NCBI RefSeq assembly: GCF_021233435.1
Contig: NZ_CP089468.1
Span: forward strand, 2,829,720 to 2,893,719
DNA length: 64,000 bases
Reading direction: 5' to 3'
DNA from: Halobacterium noricense
Lineage (GTDB): Archaea > Halobacteriota > Halobacteria > Halobacteriales > Halobacteriaceae
Shown: positions 29,444 to 38,354 of the stretch, piece by piece
Numbering within the stretch: the stretch's first letter is position 1
Layout of the letters: each line of letters starts with the position of its first letter
The notes under the pieces: model-generated
What the model saw: only the letters and a program-made list of their open reading frames with translations
What the model was told of the DNA's origin: nothing
Databases searched by the model: none
Made by a program: the position numbers and the translations under genes

Positions 29444-32116
29444 ATGACTGACAGTGGGGGCGGCGGTACTCGAGGGCTCCGACGAGCGCTCGTGCTTGCG
29501 GTCGCCGTCGCGCTCGCTGCGGGTGTAGCGACCACGGGCATCGGTCCGGTCTCAGCAGATACGACGACGGAGACGACGAGTATCGAGGCGTCGAACCCGA
29601 TCAAGTTCGTCTACGTCGACGGGGGGACTGCCAACCTTGCGTTCGTGCGCGAGGACGGCTCGCAAGTCGAGACGAACGTGAGCGCTGAAACTGTGGGTCC
29701 GATGACTGACCTCGATAGCGACGGCCTGCTCGAAGCGCCGTACGTGACCGACCAAGGAAAGCTCCGGACGATTGACGTGAACGGGGAGGGACGGGCGATA
29801 GATGGCGGCGTTCCGTACACGGGCGCGAAAATCGGCGTCGGGGACTGGACCGGCGACGGTGTGCCCGAAGTCGTGTACCCGGACACGAACGGCAACGTCT
29901 ACTACGCGAACGCCTCCGGAACGCCGACGAGGGTCGGAATCGAGGCGGCGTCGGCAGTGCTCGGCGTCGCTGACTTCGACGGCACGGGTGGGAAGGACAT
30001 CGTGTTCGTGGGCACGTCCCAGAACCTGCACTACTACAACGGCACCACCAGCATCGACACCCAGTACGGGAACGTTTCTAACAGCGGTGCTACGGGTGCA
30101 CCGGCGGATTTCTATCAGAACGGCACGCTCTGGGTACCCGCGATAGACGGCAGCAGCTACCCCGAAATCGCGAACAGCAGCGGAAACGTCGTCCAGTTCC
30201 GACAGACCAGCAACAACACGGACAAGACGTCCGTCGCGGGCGTCGACTGGGCGGGCGACGGTGATCTCGAAATCGTCCACTTGCAGGGCAGCGAGGTGGC
30301 GTACACGAAGATAGACGGGACGACGAGCAAGATTACCGATGCCAGCGGGGCGACGATGACCGCCAGCAAGAACGCCGGCGTCGCGGGCGTCGAGAGCTAC
30401 CCCACGAACCTCTCAGTAAGCGAGTTCGAAGCGAACGCGACGGCGGGCCAGAACGTGACGGTGAACGTCACGACGAACCACGACCTTTCGGAGCTCAACG
30501 TCACGCTCGATGGCCCCGAGAGCGCGACACTTCTGCTCGATGAATTCGAGCAGGCGGGGACGAATCCGTACTCGTACACCGCGACCTACAACGGCAGTAC
30601 GGACGGCAAATACGAGGCGACGGTCGAACGTGCTGCGTCCGCCGGTGACAGCGTCTCCTCGGCAGGCTCCGACACCGCGAGTGTCGACGAGGTCGCACCC
30701 GTTCTGCACTCGGTGAATCTCACCGACGCGACGGACGACGACGGGCTCGTCGCGTCCGGCGACACCATCGAAGTGACTGCGAACGCGACTGGCGACGTTG
30801 GCACGATGACGGCGAACCTCTCGGCATTCGACGCGGGCAGTAACGTCAGCCTCTCACACGAAAACGGTGACACGTACAACTGGACTGGCGTAGTCGGGGA
30901 GAACGCGACCGACGGCGACCACGCAGCGAACGTGACGGTCGGCGATGGACAGGGGAACACGACCAGTACCGAGACTGGAACCCTCAGCGTCGATACCAGC
31001 GAGCCGTCGGTCGAACTCCGCGACAATCGAACGGTCGCCGCCGGTGAGCAGGCCGAGTTCTCGCCGCGGTCCGTGGAGAACGCCAACGGCGATGTCACGT
31101 ACGAGTGGGAGTTCGGTGACGGCGCCAACGCGTCGAACAGGACAGTCAACCATACGTACGACGCCCCGGGCGGGTACGTGGTGAACCTGACCGTCAGTGA
31201 CAACACCGGCGAGAGCGCGAACGCGTCGATGAACGTGACGGTGAAGGAGACGCCAGCCATCGAATCCGTGACTCTCACCGACGTAGCCGACGAGAACGGC
31301 ATCGTCGTACCCGGCGACATCGTGGAGGTGAGGGCGACCGTGAGCGGCGACGCCACTTCGGTGACCGCGAACCTCTCGGCGTTCGGCGCGAGCAGCAGCG
31401 TCGAACTCACGTCTGCGAGCGGCGACACGTACAACGAGACTATCTTAGTGGATTCGAATGCGACCGACAGCGAGCAGTCGGTGGCGGTGACTGTCACGGG
31501 CAGCAATTCCACTGACTCGGCGGAAACCGGCGCGCTCACCGTCGACACTGACACACTCGACGTCTCCCTGAACGACAGCCGGACCGTGGACGTGGGCGAG
31601 GAGGTCGAGTACTCGCCGGCGGCCGTGAACGACACGGTCGGCGACGTCACGTACGAGTGGGAGTTCGGGTCGAGCACCGCGAAAAGCGGGAAGACCGTCA
31701 CGTACGCCTTCGATTCGGCGGCCACGTACGAAGTGGTGCTGACCGCGAGTGACGGCTCGAACGACACCGCGAGCGCGTCGATGAAAATCGAGGTCGCGTC
31801 GAACGGGAGCGTCGCGAACACGACGAGCGATGATTCGAGTAACGGCGGGGATAGTGGGTCGGAGAGTTCGGGCGGTGGCACCGACCTGGCGAGGGAAACG
31901 ACGACCGATCGCACGACCGACGAGAGCACGCAGACGCCGACCGAGGAGATAGCTACGACGAGTCAGACGGTCGACCAGACAGCCGCAGGAGGCGAGAGTC
32001 GAGACGACCCCGGGAACCCGGGGCCTGGGCAGACGCCCGGTGAAGCACCAGGGTTCGGCGCTGTGGCGGCGTTGCTCGCGCTCGCTGCAGCGGCGGGACT
32101 TTCGCTCCGGGCGTGA
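29444..32116 (+). CDS. Secreted PKD-domain protein with PGF-CTERM anchor
   Basis: An 890-residue exported protein. It has a signal peptide (residues 1-40, ending near VSA), then FG-GAP/VCBS-like blades at about 45-300 (GDWTGDGVPEVVY, VADFDGTGGKDIVF, VDWAGDGDLEIVH) that should form a beta-propeller, an Ig-like part, then two copies of an Ig-plus-PKD unit (about 420-605 and 606-790; YEWEFG in both PKD domains), a Thr/Ser-rich spacer and the archaeosortase signal PGFGAVAALLALAAAAGL. Many N-x-S/T sites suggest N-glycosylation. It is likely lipid-anchored at the cell surface, perhaps for adhesion or binding. ATG 29444 is preferred to TTG 29438. Confidence 0.88.
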   Translation: MTDSGGGGTRGLRRALVLAVAVALAAGVATTGIGPVSADTTTETTSIEASNPIKFVYVDGGTANLAFVREDGSQVETNVSAETVGPMTDLDSDGLLEAPYVTDQGKLRTIDVNGEGRAIDGGVPYTGAKIGVGDWTGDGVPEVVYPDTNGNVYYANASGTPTRVGIEAASAVLGVADFDGTGGKDIVFVGTSQNLHYYNGTTSIDTQYGNVSNSGATGAPADFYQNGTLWVPAIDGSSYPEIANSSGNVVQFRQTSNNTDKTSVAGVDWAGDGDLEIVHLQGSEVAYTKIDGTTSKITDASGATMTASKNAGVAGVESYPTNLSVSEFEANATAGQNVTVNVTTNHDLSELNVTLDGPESATLLLDEFEQAGTNPYSYTATYNGSTDGKYEATVERAASAGDSVSSAGSDTASVDEVAPVLHSVNLTDATDDDGLVASGDTIEVTANATGDVGTMTANLSAFDAGSNVSLSHENGDTYNWTGVVGENATDGDHAANVTVGDGQGNTTSTETGTLSVDTSEPSVELRDNRTVAAGEQAEFSPRSVENANGDVTYEWEFGDGANASNRTVNHTYDAPGGYVVNLTVSDNTGESANASMNVTVKETPAIESVTLTDVADENGIVVPGDIVEVRATVSGDATSVTANLSAFGASSSVELTSASGDTYNETILVDSNATDSEQSVAVTVTGSNSTDSAETGALTVDTDTLDVSLNDSRTVDVGEEVEYSPAAVNDTVGDVTYEWEFGSSTAKSGKTVTYAFDSAATYEVVLTASDGSNDTASASMKIEVASNGSVANTTSDDSSNGGDSGSESSGGGTDLARETTTDRTTDESTQTPTEEIATTSQTVDQTAAGGESRDDPGNPGPGQTPGEAPGFGAVAALLALAAAAGLSLRA

Positions 32117-32173
32117 GCGCCCGCACCGCCCGAAACGACGGTCTTTTCTACCACAGTGCGAAACAACCAGGTA

Positions 32174-33292
32174 ATGAGACGGCGAGAGTACCTCAAGACG
32201 GCTGGCGTCGGCGTCGCGGGCCTGCTGACCGCCGGCTGCTTGCAGGTCGAGGACGGGGAGCAGACCAGCACGACCGCGGAGACCACGACCACAGAGGGGA
32301 CGACGACCGGCACGACCAGCGAGTCGACGGAGCCGCTGAAAATCGCGACCTACGACTCCTTCTTCGGCGACGAGGGCACCGCGGGCCGCTGGCTGAAAGA
32401 CCAGTGGGAGGCCGACCACGACACCGAAATCGAGTACACCGCGCCGAGCAACGGCATCAACGAGTTCATCCAGCGCAAACAGCAGGACGCGGGCATCGAC
32501 GCCGACCTCTTCGTCGGCCTGAACACGCCCGACCTCGTGCGCGTCGACGAGTCGTTGCCCGACACCGACCTCTTCGACGGCTTGCGCGGCGACCTCGACA
32601 ACGACGACGACGTCAAGGAGAGCCTGGAGGTCGACCCCGAGAACCGCGTCGTCGCCTACGACACGGGATACATCACGCCCGTCTACGACAGCACCGAAAT
32701 CGAGGACCCGGGGACGTTCGACGCGCTCCTCGAACCCGAGTACGCGGGGACGCTGCTCGCGCAGAACGCCCAGTCCAGCGACCCCGGCCTGGCGTTCCTC
32801 CTCTGGACGATTCACGAGAAGGGGCCGGACGGCTATCTCGACTACTGGGAGGAACTGCTCGCCAACGACGTGCGCGTGCTCGACGACTGGCAGCCCGCCT
32901 ACAACGCGTTCCTCGAGGGCGAGCGCCCGATGGTCGTCTCCTACTCCACCGACCAGGTGTACTACAACAGCGAAGAGGAACTCCCGCACCACCAGGTGAG
33001 CTTCCTGAACGACCAGGGGTACGCCAACCCCGAGACCGTGGGGCGGTTCGCCGGTACGGACCAGCCCGAGACCGCCGCCGACTTCGTTGACTTCGTGCTC
33101 ACCGACGAGGCGCAGGCGAACGTCGCCGTGAACAACGTCCAGATTCCCGCGACGACCACAGCGTCGCTCCCCGAGGGGTACGCCGAGTACGCCAAGGAGC
33201 CGCCCGAGCCGGTCACGTTTACCTACGAGGAGCTCGCAGGGAACCTCGACGAATGGACCGAGTCCTGGGCCCAGCTGGTCGCGAGCAACTGA
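32174..33292 (+). CDS. thiB: Thiamine-type ABC transporter, binding lipoprotein
   Basis: Extracellular solute-binding protein, 372 residues. The N-terminus RRREYLKTAGVGVAGLLTAG then C22 is a Tat signal with a lipobox. A Thr-rich tether follows, then the binding domain (LKIATYDSFFGDEGTAGRWL, FVGLNTPDLVRVDESLP, VAYDTGYITPVYD) typical of the ThiB branch. It delivers substrate to the permease encoded next. The substrate call rests on family likeness; an iron or sulfate-like ligand is less likely. I see no thiamine riboswitch upstream. Confidence 0.85.
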   Translation: MRRREYLKTAGVGVAGLLTAGCLQVEDGEQTSTTAETTTTEGTTTGTTSESTEPLKIATYDSFFGDEGTAGRWLKDQWEADHDTEIEYTAPSNGINEFIQRKQQDAGIDADLFVGLNTPDLVRVDESLPDTDLFDGLRGDLDNDDDVKESLEVDPENRVVAYDTGYITPVYDSTEIEDPGTFDALLEPEYAGTLLAQNAQSSDPGLAFLLWTIHEKGPDGYLDYWEELLANDVRVLDDWQPAYNAFLEGERPMVVSYSTDQVYYNSEEELPHHQVSFLNDQGYANPETVGRFAGTDQPETAADFVDFVLTDEAQANVAVNNVQIPATTTASLPEGYAEYAKEPPEPVTFTYEELAGNLDEWTESWAQLVASN

Positions 33293-35142
33293 CGCGAGTG
33301 ACCGACTGGCTGTCCGGCGCGGCGGGCCGCCTCGCCGACGACGCGGACCGACTGGTCCTCCCAGTAGTCGGCACCGGGACGCTGCTCGTGCTCGCCGTCG
33401 TCTTCTACTACCCGGTGTGGACGGTGTTCGTGGAGGCGTTCGGGGACGCCGCCGCGCCGATTCGGGACGTGCTCGAGAGCGAGTTCTACGTTGGTGCCGC
33501 GCACGGCCTGTTCGCGCACCCCACGCAGGTGCCCGGCGACGTGCTCGCGTGGCTGGCGAGCGTGCGCGTGCACGCCGGCTGGACGGGCCGGCTGCCCGAA
33601 GTGTGGGTGAACTACCCCACCGTCCGGAAGGGGCTGTTCGGGTTCACGGCGTGGCAAGCGTTCCTGTCGACGCTGGCGAGCGTCGCGCTCGGGCTGCCGG
33701 GCGCGTACGTGCTCGCGCGCTTCGAGTTCCCGGGCCGGCGCACGCTGAAGGCGCTGACCATCCTGCCGTTCGTGCTCCCCTCCATCATGGTGGTCGCGGG
33801 GTTCGTCGCGACGTTCGGGACGAACGGCACCCTCAACGGCGTGCTGACGGCGCTCGGCCTGGAGAAAGTCGAACTGCTGTACACCCTGAAAATCGTGGTG
33901 TTGGCCCACGCGTTCTACAACGCGCCGCTCGTGACGCGGATGGTGACGTCGGCGTGGGAGAACGTCGACGCCAGCGCCGTCGAGACCGCGCGCTCGCTGG
34001 GCGCGAGCCCGCTGCGGGCGTTCAAGGACGTCGTCGCGCCCCAGTTGCTGCCGGCGCTGGCGGCGAGCGCGGTGCTGACGTTCGTGTTCACGTTCATGAC
34101 GTTCCCCATCGTGTTGGGGCTGGGCGGCCTTCAGTTGGCGACCGTAGAGGTGTGGCTGTACGCGCGCGTCCAGCAACTCGACTACGAGACCGCGGCCGCG
34201 CTCGCCACGCTCGAAACCGTCGTCTCGCTCGGCTTGACGTACGTCTACCTGCGCTACGAGGCGCGGCGCGCGGGCGGCGGTGCCGGCAAGCCGCTGCCGC
34301 GCGATCGACTGTTCGACCTCGACCTCACCGACCTCCGGAGCGCGCTCGTGCGCGCCGGCATCGGCGTCTACGGCGTCGTCGTCGTTCTCGTCTTCCTCGC
34401 GCCGCTGGTGTCGATGGTGCTGGTGAGCGTCGGCGGCCTCGAGAACCCGACGCTGGAGTGGTGGCGCTTCCTCGTCGAACGACAGGCCGGGAGCCGCACG
34501 CAGCCCTCCGTCGCGGTGCGGAATTCCTTGTTGTTCGGCGTCGGCGCGCTCGCGCTCGCGCTCCCGATGGGCGTCGTCATCGCGGCGTTCTCCGCGCGCG
34601 GCGGCCGCGGCCGGAAGGTCGCCGACGCGGTACTGATGGCGCCCATCGCCGTCTCCGGCATCGTCGTCGGCTTCGGGATGTTGCAGTCGCTGGTGTTCGG
34701 CGTGGAACTGTTCGGCTACCGCGTCAGCGTCGTCGGCGCCGCCGTCGTCGTCGCCGCGCACGCCATCGCCGGCTACCCGTTCGTCGTGCGGAACGTCACG
34801 CCGATGCTGGCGGCCGTCGACGACCGGCTCGTGGAATCCGCGCGGGCGCTCGGGGCGAGCCGCGCCCGGGCGCTCTACGACGTCGAACTGCCGCTCGTGT
34901 GGCCGGGCGTGCTCGCGGGCGCGGCGTTCGCGTTCGCGCTCAGCATCGGCGAGTTCGACGCCACCGTCCTGCTCGCCGGGGAGAACGCCTACACGATGCC
35001 GGTGGCGCTGAAGCGCTTCCTCGTGGACCGCGCGGCCGGCCCGAGCGTCGGCCCCGCGGCCGCGATGGGCACCGTCCTGCTGGTTGTCACTGCCGCCAGC
35101 TTCGTGGTCATCGACCGCGTCGGCGGGAGGTACCGGCCATGA
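33253..35142 (+). CDS. thiP: Thiamine-type ABC permease, two fused halves
   Basis: A 629-residue permease containing two complete ABC permease domains in one chain, each with the EAA-type loop (ETARSLGASPLRAFKDVVAPQ and ESARALGASRARALYDVELP) that docks to the ATPase. About 12 membrane segments. The fused-permease plan is that of ThiP/FbpB transporters. The ATG at 33253 overlaps the thiB end by 40 bases; GTG 33298 (MTDWLSGAAGR) in the same frame avoids the overlap and may be the real start. The stop overlaps the ATPase start (ATGA). Confidence 0.9.
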   Translation: MDRVLGPAGREQLTRVTDWLSGAAGRLADDADRLVLPVVGTGTLLVLAVVFYYPVWTVFVEAFGDAAAPIRDVLESEFYVGAAHGLFAHPTQVPGDVLAWLASVRVHAGWTGRLPEVWVNYPTVRKGLFGFTAWQAFLSTLASVALGLPGAYVLARFEFPGRRTLKALTILPFVLPSIMVVAGFVATFGTNGTLNGVLTALGLEKVELLYTLKIVVLAHAFYNAPLVTRMVTSAWENVDASAVETARSLGASPLRAFKDVVAPQLLPALAASAVLTFVFTFMTFPIVLGLGGLQLATVEVWLYARVQQLDYETAAALATLETVVSLGLTYVYLRYEARRAGGGAGKPLPRDRLFDLDLTDLRSALVRAGIGVYGVVVVLVFLAPLVSMVLVSVGGLENPTLEWWRFLVERQAGSRTQPSVAVRNSLLFGVGALALALPMGVVIAAFSARGGRGRKVADAVLMAPIAVSGIVVGFGMLQSLVFGVELFGYRVSVVGAAVVVAAHAIAGYPFVVRNVTPMLAAVDDRLVESARALGASRARALYDVELPLVWPGVLAGAAFAFALSIGEFDATVLLAGENAYTMPVALKRFLVDRAAGPSVGPAAAMGTVLLVVTAASFVVIDRVGGRYRP

Positions 35143-36158
35143 CGAACCTCCAACTCGATGGCGTGACTCGCGCGTTCGGCGCGACGACCGCCGTCGACGA
35201 CGTCTCCCTCGAAGTCGAGGACGGCGAGTTCTTCACGCTCGTCGGGCCCTCGGGCTGCGGGAAGACGACGACGCTGCGCCTGATTGCGGGGTTCGAGCAG
35301 CCCGACAGCGGCGACGTGCGCTTCGGCGGCGACTCCGTCGCTGGCGTTCCACCAGAGGACCGCGACGTGGGCATCGTCTTCCAGAGCTACGCGCTGTTCC
35401 CGCACATGAGCGTCGCAGAGAACGTCGCGTACGGGCTCCGCTTCCGCGACCCGCCCGAGGGACAGACGGAGACCGAGCGCGTCGCGGCCCTGTTGGAGCT
35501 CGTCGATTTGCCGGGGTTCGGCGACCGCGACCCCGAGGCGCTGTCGGGGGGTCAGCAGCAGCGCGTCGCGCTGGCTCGCGCGCTCGCACCCGAACCCGAC
35601 GTGCTCCTGCTGGACGAGCCGATGAGCGCGCTGGACGCCCGGCTCCGGGAGCGCCTGCGCGTGCAGGTCAAGGAGATTCAATCCGAGTTGGACATCACGA
35701 CGGTGTACGTCACGCACGACCAGAGCGAGGCGCTCGCGATTTCGGACCGCGTCGCGGTGCTGAACGCGGGCCGCGTCGAGCAGGTCGGCGAACCCGAAGC
35801 TGTCTACCGGGAGCCGGCGTCGCGGTTCGTCGCGGAGTTCGTCGGCGACAACAACGTCTTCGACGGCCAGCCTCCAGTCGAAACGAAGGGGTGTTCGGTT
35901 CGTGTCGGCGATACTGAGTTCGACGTCGGTGAGCGCATCGACGGCCGGACAACCGTCTGTGTGCGTCCCGAGTCCCTTCGCTTCGACTGCGAGCAGAACC
36001 AGTTCGCGGTGCGCGTGGAGAGCGTGGAGTTCCTCGGCGACGCCTACCGCGCGCACTGCGACTGGGAGGGGCGAGACGTGCTCGTGAAGACCCGCGACGA
36101 GCCGCCGACGGGAGACGCGGTACTCGGGTTCCGGCCCGAAGACGCGACACTGCTGTGA
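35139..36158 (+). CDS. thiQ: Thiamine-type ABC transporter ATPase
   Basis: A 339-residue import ATPase. Walker A GPSGCGKTTTLR, Q-loop VFQSYALFPHMSV, ABC signature LSGGQQQRVALARAL, Walker B VLLLDEPMSALD, and the switch histidine in YVTHDQSEALAIS. A C-terminal TOBE-like regulatory domain follows (CVRPESLRF). It powers the ThiBP importer and overlaps the permease gene by 4 bases. At 35870-35893 the gene contains an Orc-box-like DNA segment that encodes PPVETKG at the boundary between the two domains. Confidence 0.92.
   Translation: MTNLQLDGVTRAFGATTAVDDVSLEVEDGEFFTLVGPSGCGKTTTLRLIAGFEQPDSGDVRFGGDSVAGVPPEDRDVGIVFQSYALFPHMSVAENVAYGLRFRDPPEGQTETERVAALLELVDLPGFGDRDPEALSGGQQQRVALARALAPEPDVLLLDEPMSALDARLRERLRVQVKEIQSELDITTVYVTHDQSEALAISDRVAVLNAGRVEQVGEPEAVYREPASRFVAEFVGDNNVFDGQPPVETKGCSVRVGDTEFDVGERIDGRTTVCVRPESLRFDCEQNQFAVRVESVEFLGDAYRAHCDWEGRDVLVKTRDEPPTGDAVLGFRPEDATLL
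35870..35893 (+). promoter_or_regulatory. Origin-box-like motif inside thiQ
   Basis: CCTCCAGTCGAAACGAAGGG then GTG: it shares the TCCA-x-x-CGAAACGAAGGGG core of the boxes around the origin at 43.1-43.9 kb, but lacks the long G tail. 7.5 kb away from the origin. Function is unknown; it may be chance or a coding constraint. Confidence 0.4.
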
Positions 36159-36182
36159 GCGTCGGGAGTCGTTTTCGCTACG

Positions 36183-36860
36183 TTAGGGTGCGACGCCGAC
36201 AGTCAGAAGCGTCCCGTACGTGCGGTAGCGCTCGACCATGTCCGCCCGCGTCTCGAAGCCCTCGTAGGGGAACTCGTCGGCGGGCGGAATCTCGACGTCG
36301 CGGTCCGCGACGTTGTCCTGCTCGGCGACGTGGAGGCCCGCGTCCCGGAACGCCTCGCGGTACTGGGCCTTGTCCCAGCGGGTCATCTCCACGGTGATGT
36401 TCTGCTGCCAGTCGTGGCTGTGGACGTTCTCCTCGTAGTAGTTCACCGCGCAGTAGAACGTCCCGCCGGGCTTCAAGACGCGCCGCACCGCTTCGAGGGT
36501 CTCGTGGGGGTCGCTTGCGTAGTAGAACGCTTCCATGCTGAACACGTGGTCGACGCTGTCGTCGGCAAACGGCAGGACGCCGAAATCACCGACGACGAAG
36601 CCGATTTGCGAGTCTTCCGTGTAGGACTGGGCGTTGCGCGCCATCTCGGGCGCGCCGTCGAGCCCGTAGCCACGGGCGACGCCGCGCTCGCGGAGCGCGC
36701 GCAGCGCGTACCCGCTCCCGGTGCCGAGGTCGAGGACGTAGTCGTCGGCCTCGACGGGTATCCGCGCGAGTACGTGCTTGGCGGTGTGCCAGTGGCGCTC
36801 CTCCATCCCCTTGTCGCGGCCCGACTCCGCCCACTCGTCGAATTCCTCGCGAACGCTCAT
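36183..36860 (-). CDS. SAM-dependent methyltransferase, class I
   Basis: A 225-residue cytosolic enzyme. The SAM-binding glycine motif is YVLDLGTGSGYALRAL, followed by an acidic residue region (GYGLDGAPEMARNAQ), then DFGVLPFADDSVDHVFSMEA and LKPGGTFYCAVNYYEEN. These are the motifs of UbiE/Methyltransf_11 proteins. The substrate cannot be read. ATG 36860 (MSVREEFDEWAESG) is chosen over a longer frame. It is divergent from the DUF2391 gene across a 103-base gap holding a tandem repeat. Confidence 0.85.
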   Translation of the reverse strand: MSVREEFDEWAESGRDKGMEERHWHTAKHVLARIPVEADDYVLDLGTGSGYALRALRERGVARGYGLDGAPEMARNAQSYTEDSQIGFVVGDFGVLPFADDSVDHVFSMEAFYYASDPHETLEAVRRVLKPGGTFYCAVNYYEENVHSHDWQQNITVEMTRWDKAQYREAFRDAGLHVAEQDNVADRDVEIPPADEFPYEGFETRADMVERYRTYGTLLTVGVAP

Positions 36861-36871
36861 AATGAACGCGA

Positions 36872-36932
36872 CGGCCGCCGCGGGCAAAAACCCGCAGGAA
36901 ACTGGCCGGCCGCCGCGGGCAAAAACCCGCAG
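36872..36932. repeat. Exact 26-bp tandem repeat in a divergent promoter gap
   Basis: Copies at 36872-36897 and 36907-36932, identical (CGGCCGCCGCGGGCAAAAAC then CCGCAG), 35 bases apart start to start. Each contains GCGGG-CAAAAA-CCCGC, a 5-bp hairpin. The repeat lies between the methyltransferase and DUF2391 starts. Confidence 0.8.
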
Positions 36933-36963
36933 ACGTTTTCCCGGCCGTCCACGACTGCCCGGT

Positions 36964-37401
36964 ATGGCCGGCCGAAGCAGACGGTACCGCGTCGCGGACA
37001 CCGCCCAGCAGGTCGTCGGCGGCTTTCTGCTCGCGGGCCCGTTCGTCGTCACCGAGGAGGTGTGGCTGCTCGCCAGCAACATGCAGTGGTTCCACGTGCT
37101 CGCGACCGTCGTCATCGTGTTCGGCATCGGCTACGGCGCGCTCTACGAGGCCGACGACGACCGCGACCCCGACCGCGAGGCCGAAGTCGCCGGCGTCCCA
37201 GTTCGGTTCGTCTCCCTGATGGGGGTCGCGTACGGCTCCGTGCTCGTGCTCGCGATAGCGATTACCGCGCCCACGACGTTCGCGGGCCAACTCGAACTCG
37301 GGACGGCGTTCCCGAAGGTCGCGGCGCTCACCGCGAAATCCGTCTGCGTAGGTGCCATTTTCAGCGTCGTCGGCGCTGCGACCGCCGACAGCGTGTTCTG
37401 A
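36964..37401 (+). CDS. DUF2391 family membrane protein
   Basis: A 145-residue protein with four hydrophobic segments (VGGFLLAGPFVVTEEVWLLA, VLATVVIVFGIGYGALY, MGVAYGSVLVLAIAITAP, VCVGAIFSVVGAA) separated by a charged loop (EADDDRDPDREAE). It resembles the DUF2391 family of uncharacterised integral membrane proteins. ATG 36964 follows directly after the tandem repeat. No function is known. Confidence 0.75.
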   Translation: MAGRSRRYRVADTAQQVVGGFLLAGPFVVTEEVWLLASNMQWFHVLATVVIVFGIGYGALYEADDDRDPDREAEVAGVPVRFVSLMGVAYGSVLVLAIAITAPTTFAGQLELGTAFPKVAALTAKSVCVGAIFSVVGAATADSVF

Positions 37402-37757
37402 AGCACCAGCGGCGGTGGTTCTCCCCTCCACGATGTTCGGATGAAAGTGTACTCCCGGTCAGCATCAGCCGATGAATCAACCGGTCTCCTGGTGGATTGA
37501 AAGGGCGAGGCGCGCGTGGCGGCGAAGCCGCCACGTTTTGCGGCGGTCGGCACAGCCGACCGCCCACTCGGCGAACCCCGGCGAAGTAAGCACGTGAGCG
37601 AGCAGCGTGAGCGAACGCGCGCAGCGAGCCGCGGGAGCCGAGACAGCCGAGGGCTTTCAGCGGTTCCCCACAACGCTACTGCTGGAGGCTTCTCACCTGA
37701 ACACCACTTCTCTCCCCGACCCCGAAGGTTAAGACCGCGTAGGCGCTTTCCTGCGGT
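37402..37757. other. Gap with GGTGGATTGAAA repeat module, copy 1
   Basis: 356 bases without a gene. 37480-37565 is a module: ACCGGTCTCCTGGTGGATTG, AAAGGGCGAGGCGCG, a perfect 9-bp hairpin CGTGGCGGC-GAA-GCCGCCACG (37515-37535), then a 10-bp hairpin GGCGGTCGGC-ACA-GCCGACCGCC (37542-37564). The same head and hairpin recur at 61370-61423. Bases 37565-37660 are GAGCGA/GTGAGC degenerate repeats. Confidence 0.7.
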
Positions 37758-38336
37758 ATGGACTACGACCTCGCCATCGACGGAGCGCCCGACTCCGTCC
37801 CGGGCGGCACCGTCGTACTGCTGCTCCACCCGAGCACCGGCGAGACCGACCGCATGGACACCGACTTCCTGAAGACCGACACCGACCACTTCCTCGTGGT
37901 CTCCACGCGCACGACCGCCCGCGAGGTCACGCAGAAGCTGGAGTACTACGACGTCGACGAGGACAGCGCCGAGATTCTGGACACCCTCTCCGTCGACCGC
38001 GGCTACTCCCGGCGAGGTGCCAGCCACATCCACTACGTCTCCGCGCCCGACGACGTCGACGGCATCCTCGCGGCCGCCGAGCAGTTCCTCACCGACAACC
38101 CCGGCAAGCGCCGCATCAGTTTCGACTCGCTGACCGAGCTCGCGTACTACGCCGACGAGGACCGCGCGCTCGACGCGCTCGGCCGGCTCGGCGACCTCCT
38201 CGACGAACACGACGCCGTCGCGCTCGTCCACGTCTCCCGGGAGGTCCACGACGACGACGTCCTCGACGCGTTCCGCGGAGAGAGCGACGTGGTCGTCGAA
38301 CTCGACGAGGGAGGGGACGTCGCCGCCGAATACTGA
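37758..38336 (+). CDS. KaiC-like protein lacking the ATP-binding lysine
   Basis: A 192-residue cytosolic protein with the outline of the RecA/KaiC fold, known in haloarchaea as an uncharacterised family. The place of the P-loop (GGTVVLLLHPSTGETD, about residues 16-31) has no G-K-S/T, while the Walker B-like strand RRISFDSLTELAYYAD is kept, as is a later strand ALVHVSREV. It therefore probably does not hydrolyse ATP and may act as a regulator or binding partner. It converges on the DUF7089-like gene (18 bases between the stops). Confidence 0.65.
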   Translation: MDYDLAIDGAPDSVPGGTVVLLLHPSTGETDRMDTDFLKTDTDHFLVVSTRTTAREVTQKLEYYDVDEDSAEILDTLSVDRGYSRRGASHIHYVSAPDDVDGILAAAEQFLTDNPGKRRISFDSLTELAYYADEDRALDALGRLGDLLDEHDAVALVHVSREVHDDDVLDAFRGESDVVVELDEGGDVAAEY

Positions 38337-38354
38337 CTGCAGCATGGAATAGCG

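Noticed and set aside
32117..32173. Thiamine riboswitch before thiB
   Set aside because: The gap is only 57 bases and shows no TPP-riboswitch core.
33417..36158. A 913-codon frame joining upstream sequence to the ABC ATPase
   Set aside because: Only the last 339 codons are family-like; the rest is Arg-rich out-of-frame reading of thiP. The ATPase starts at 35139.
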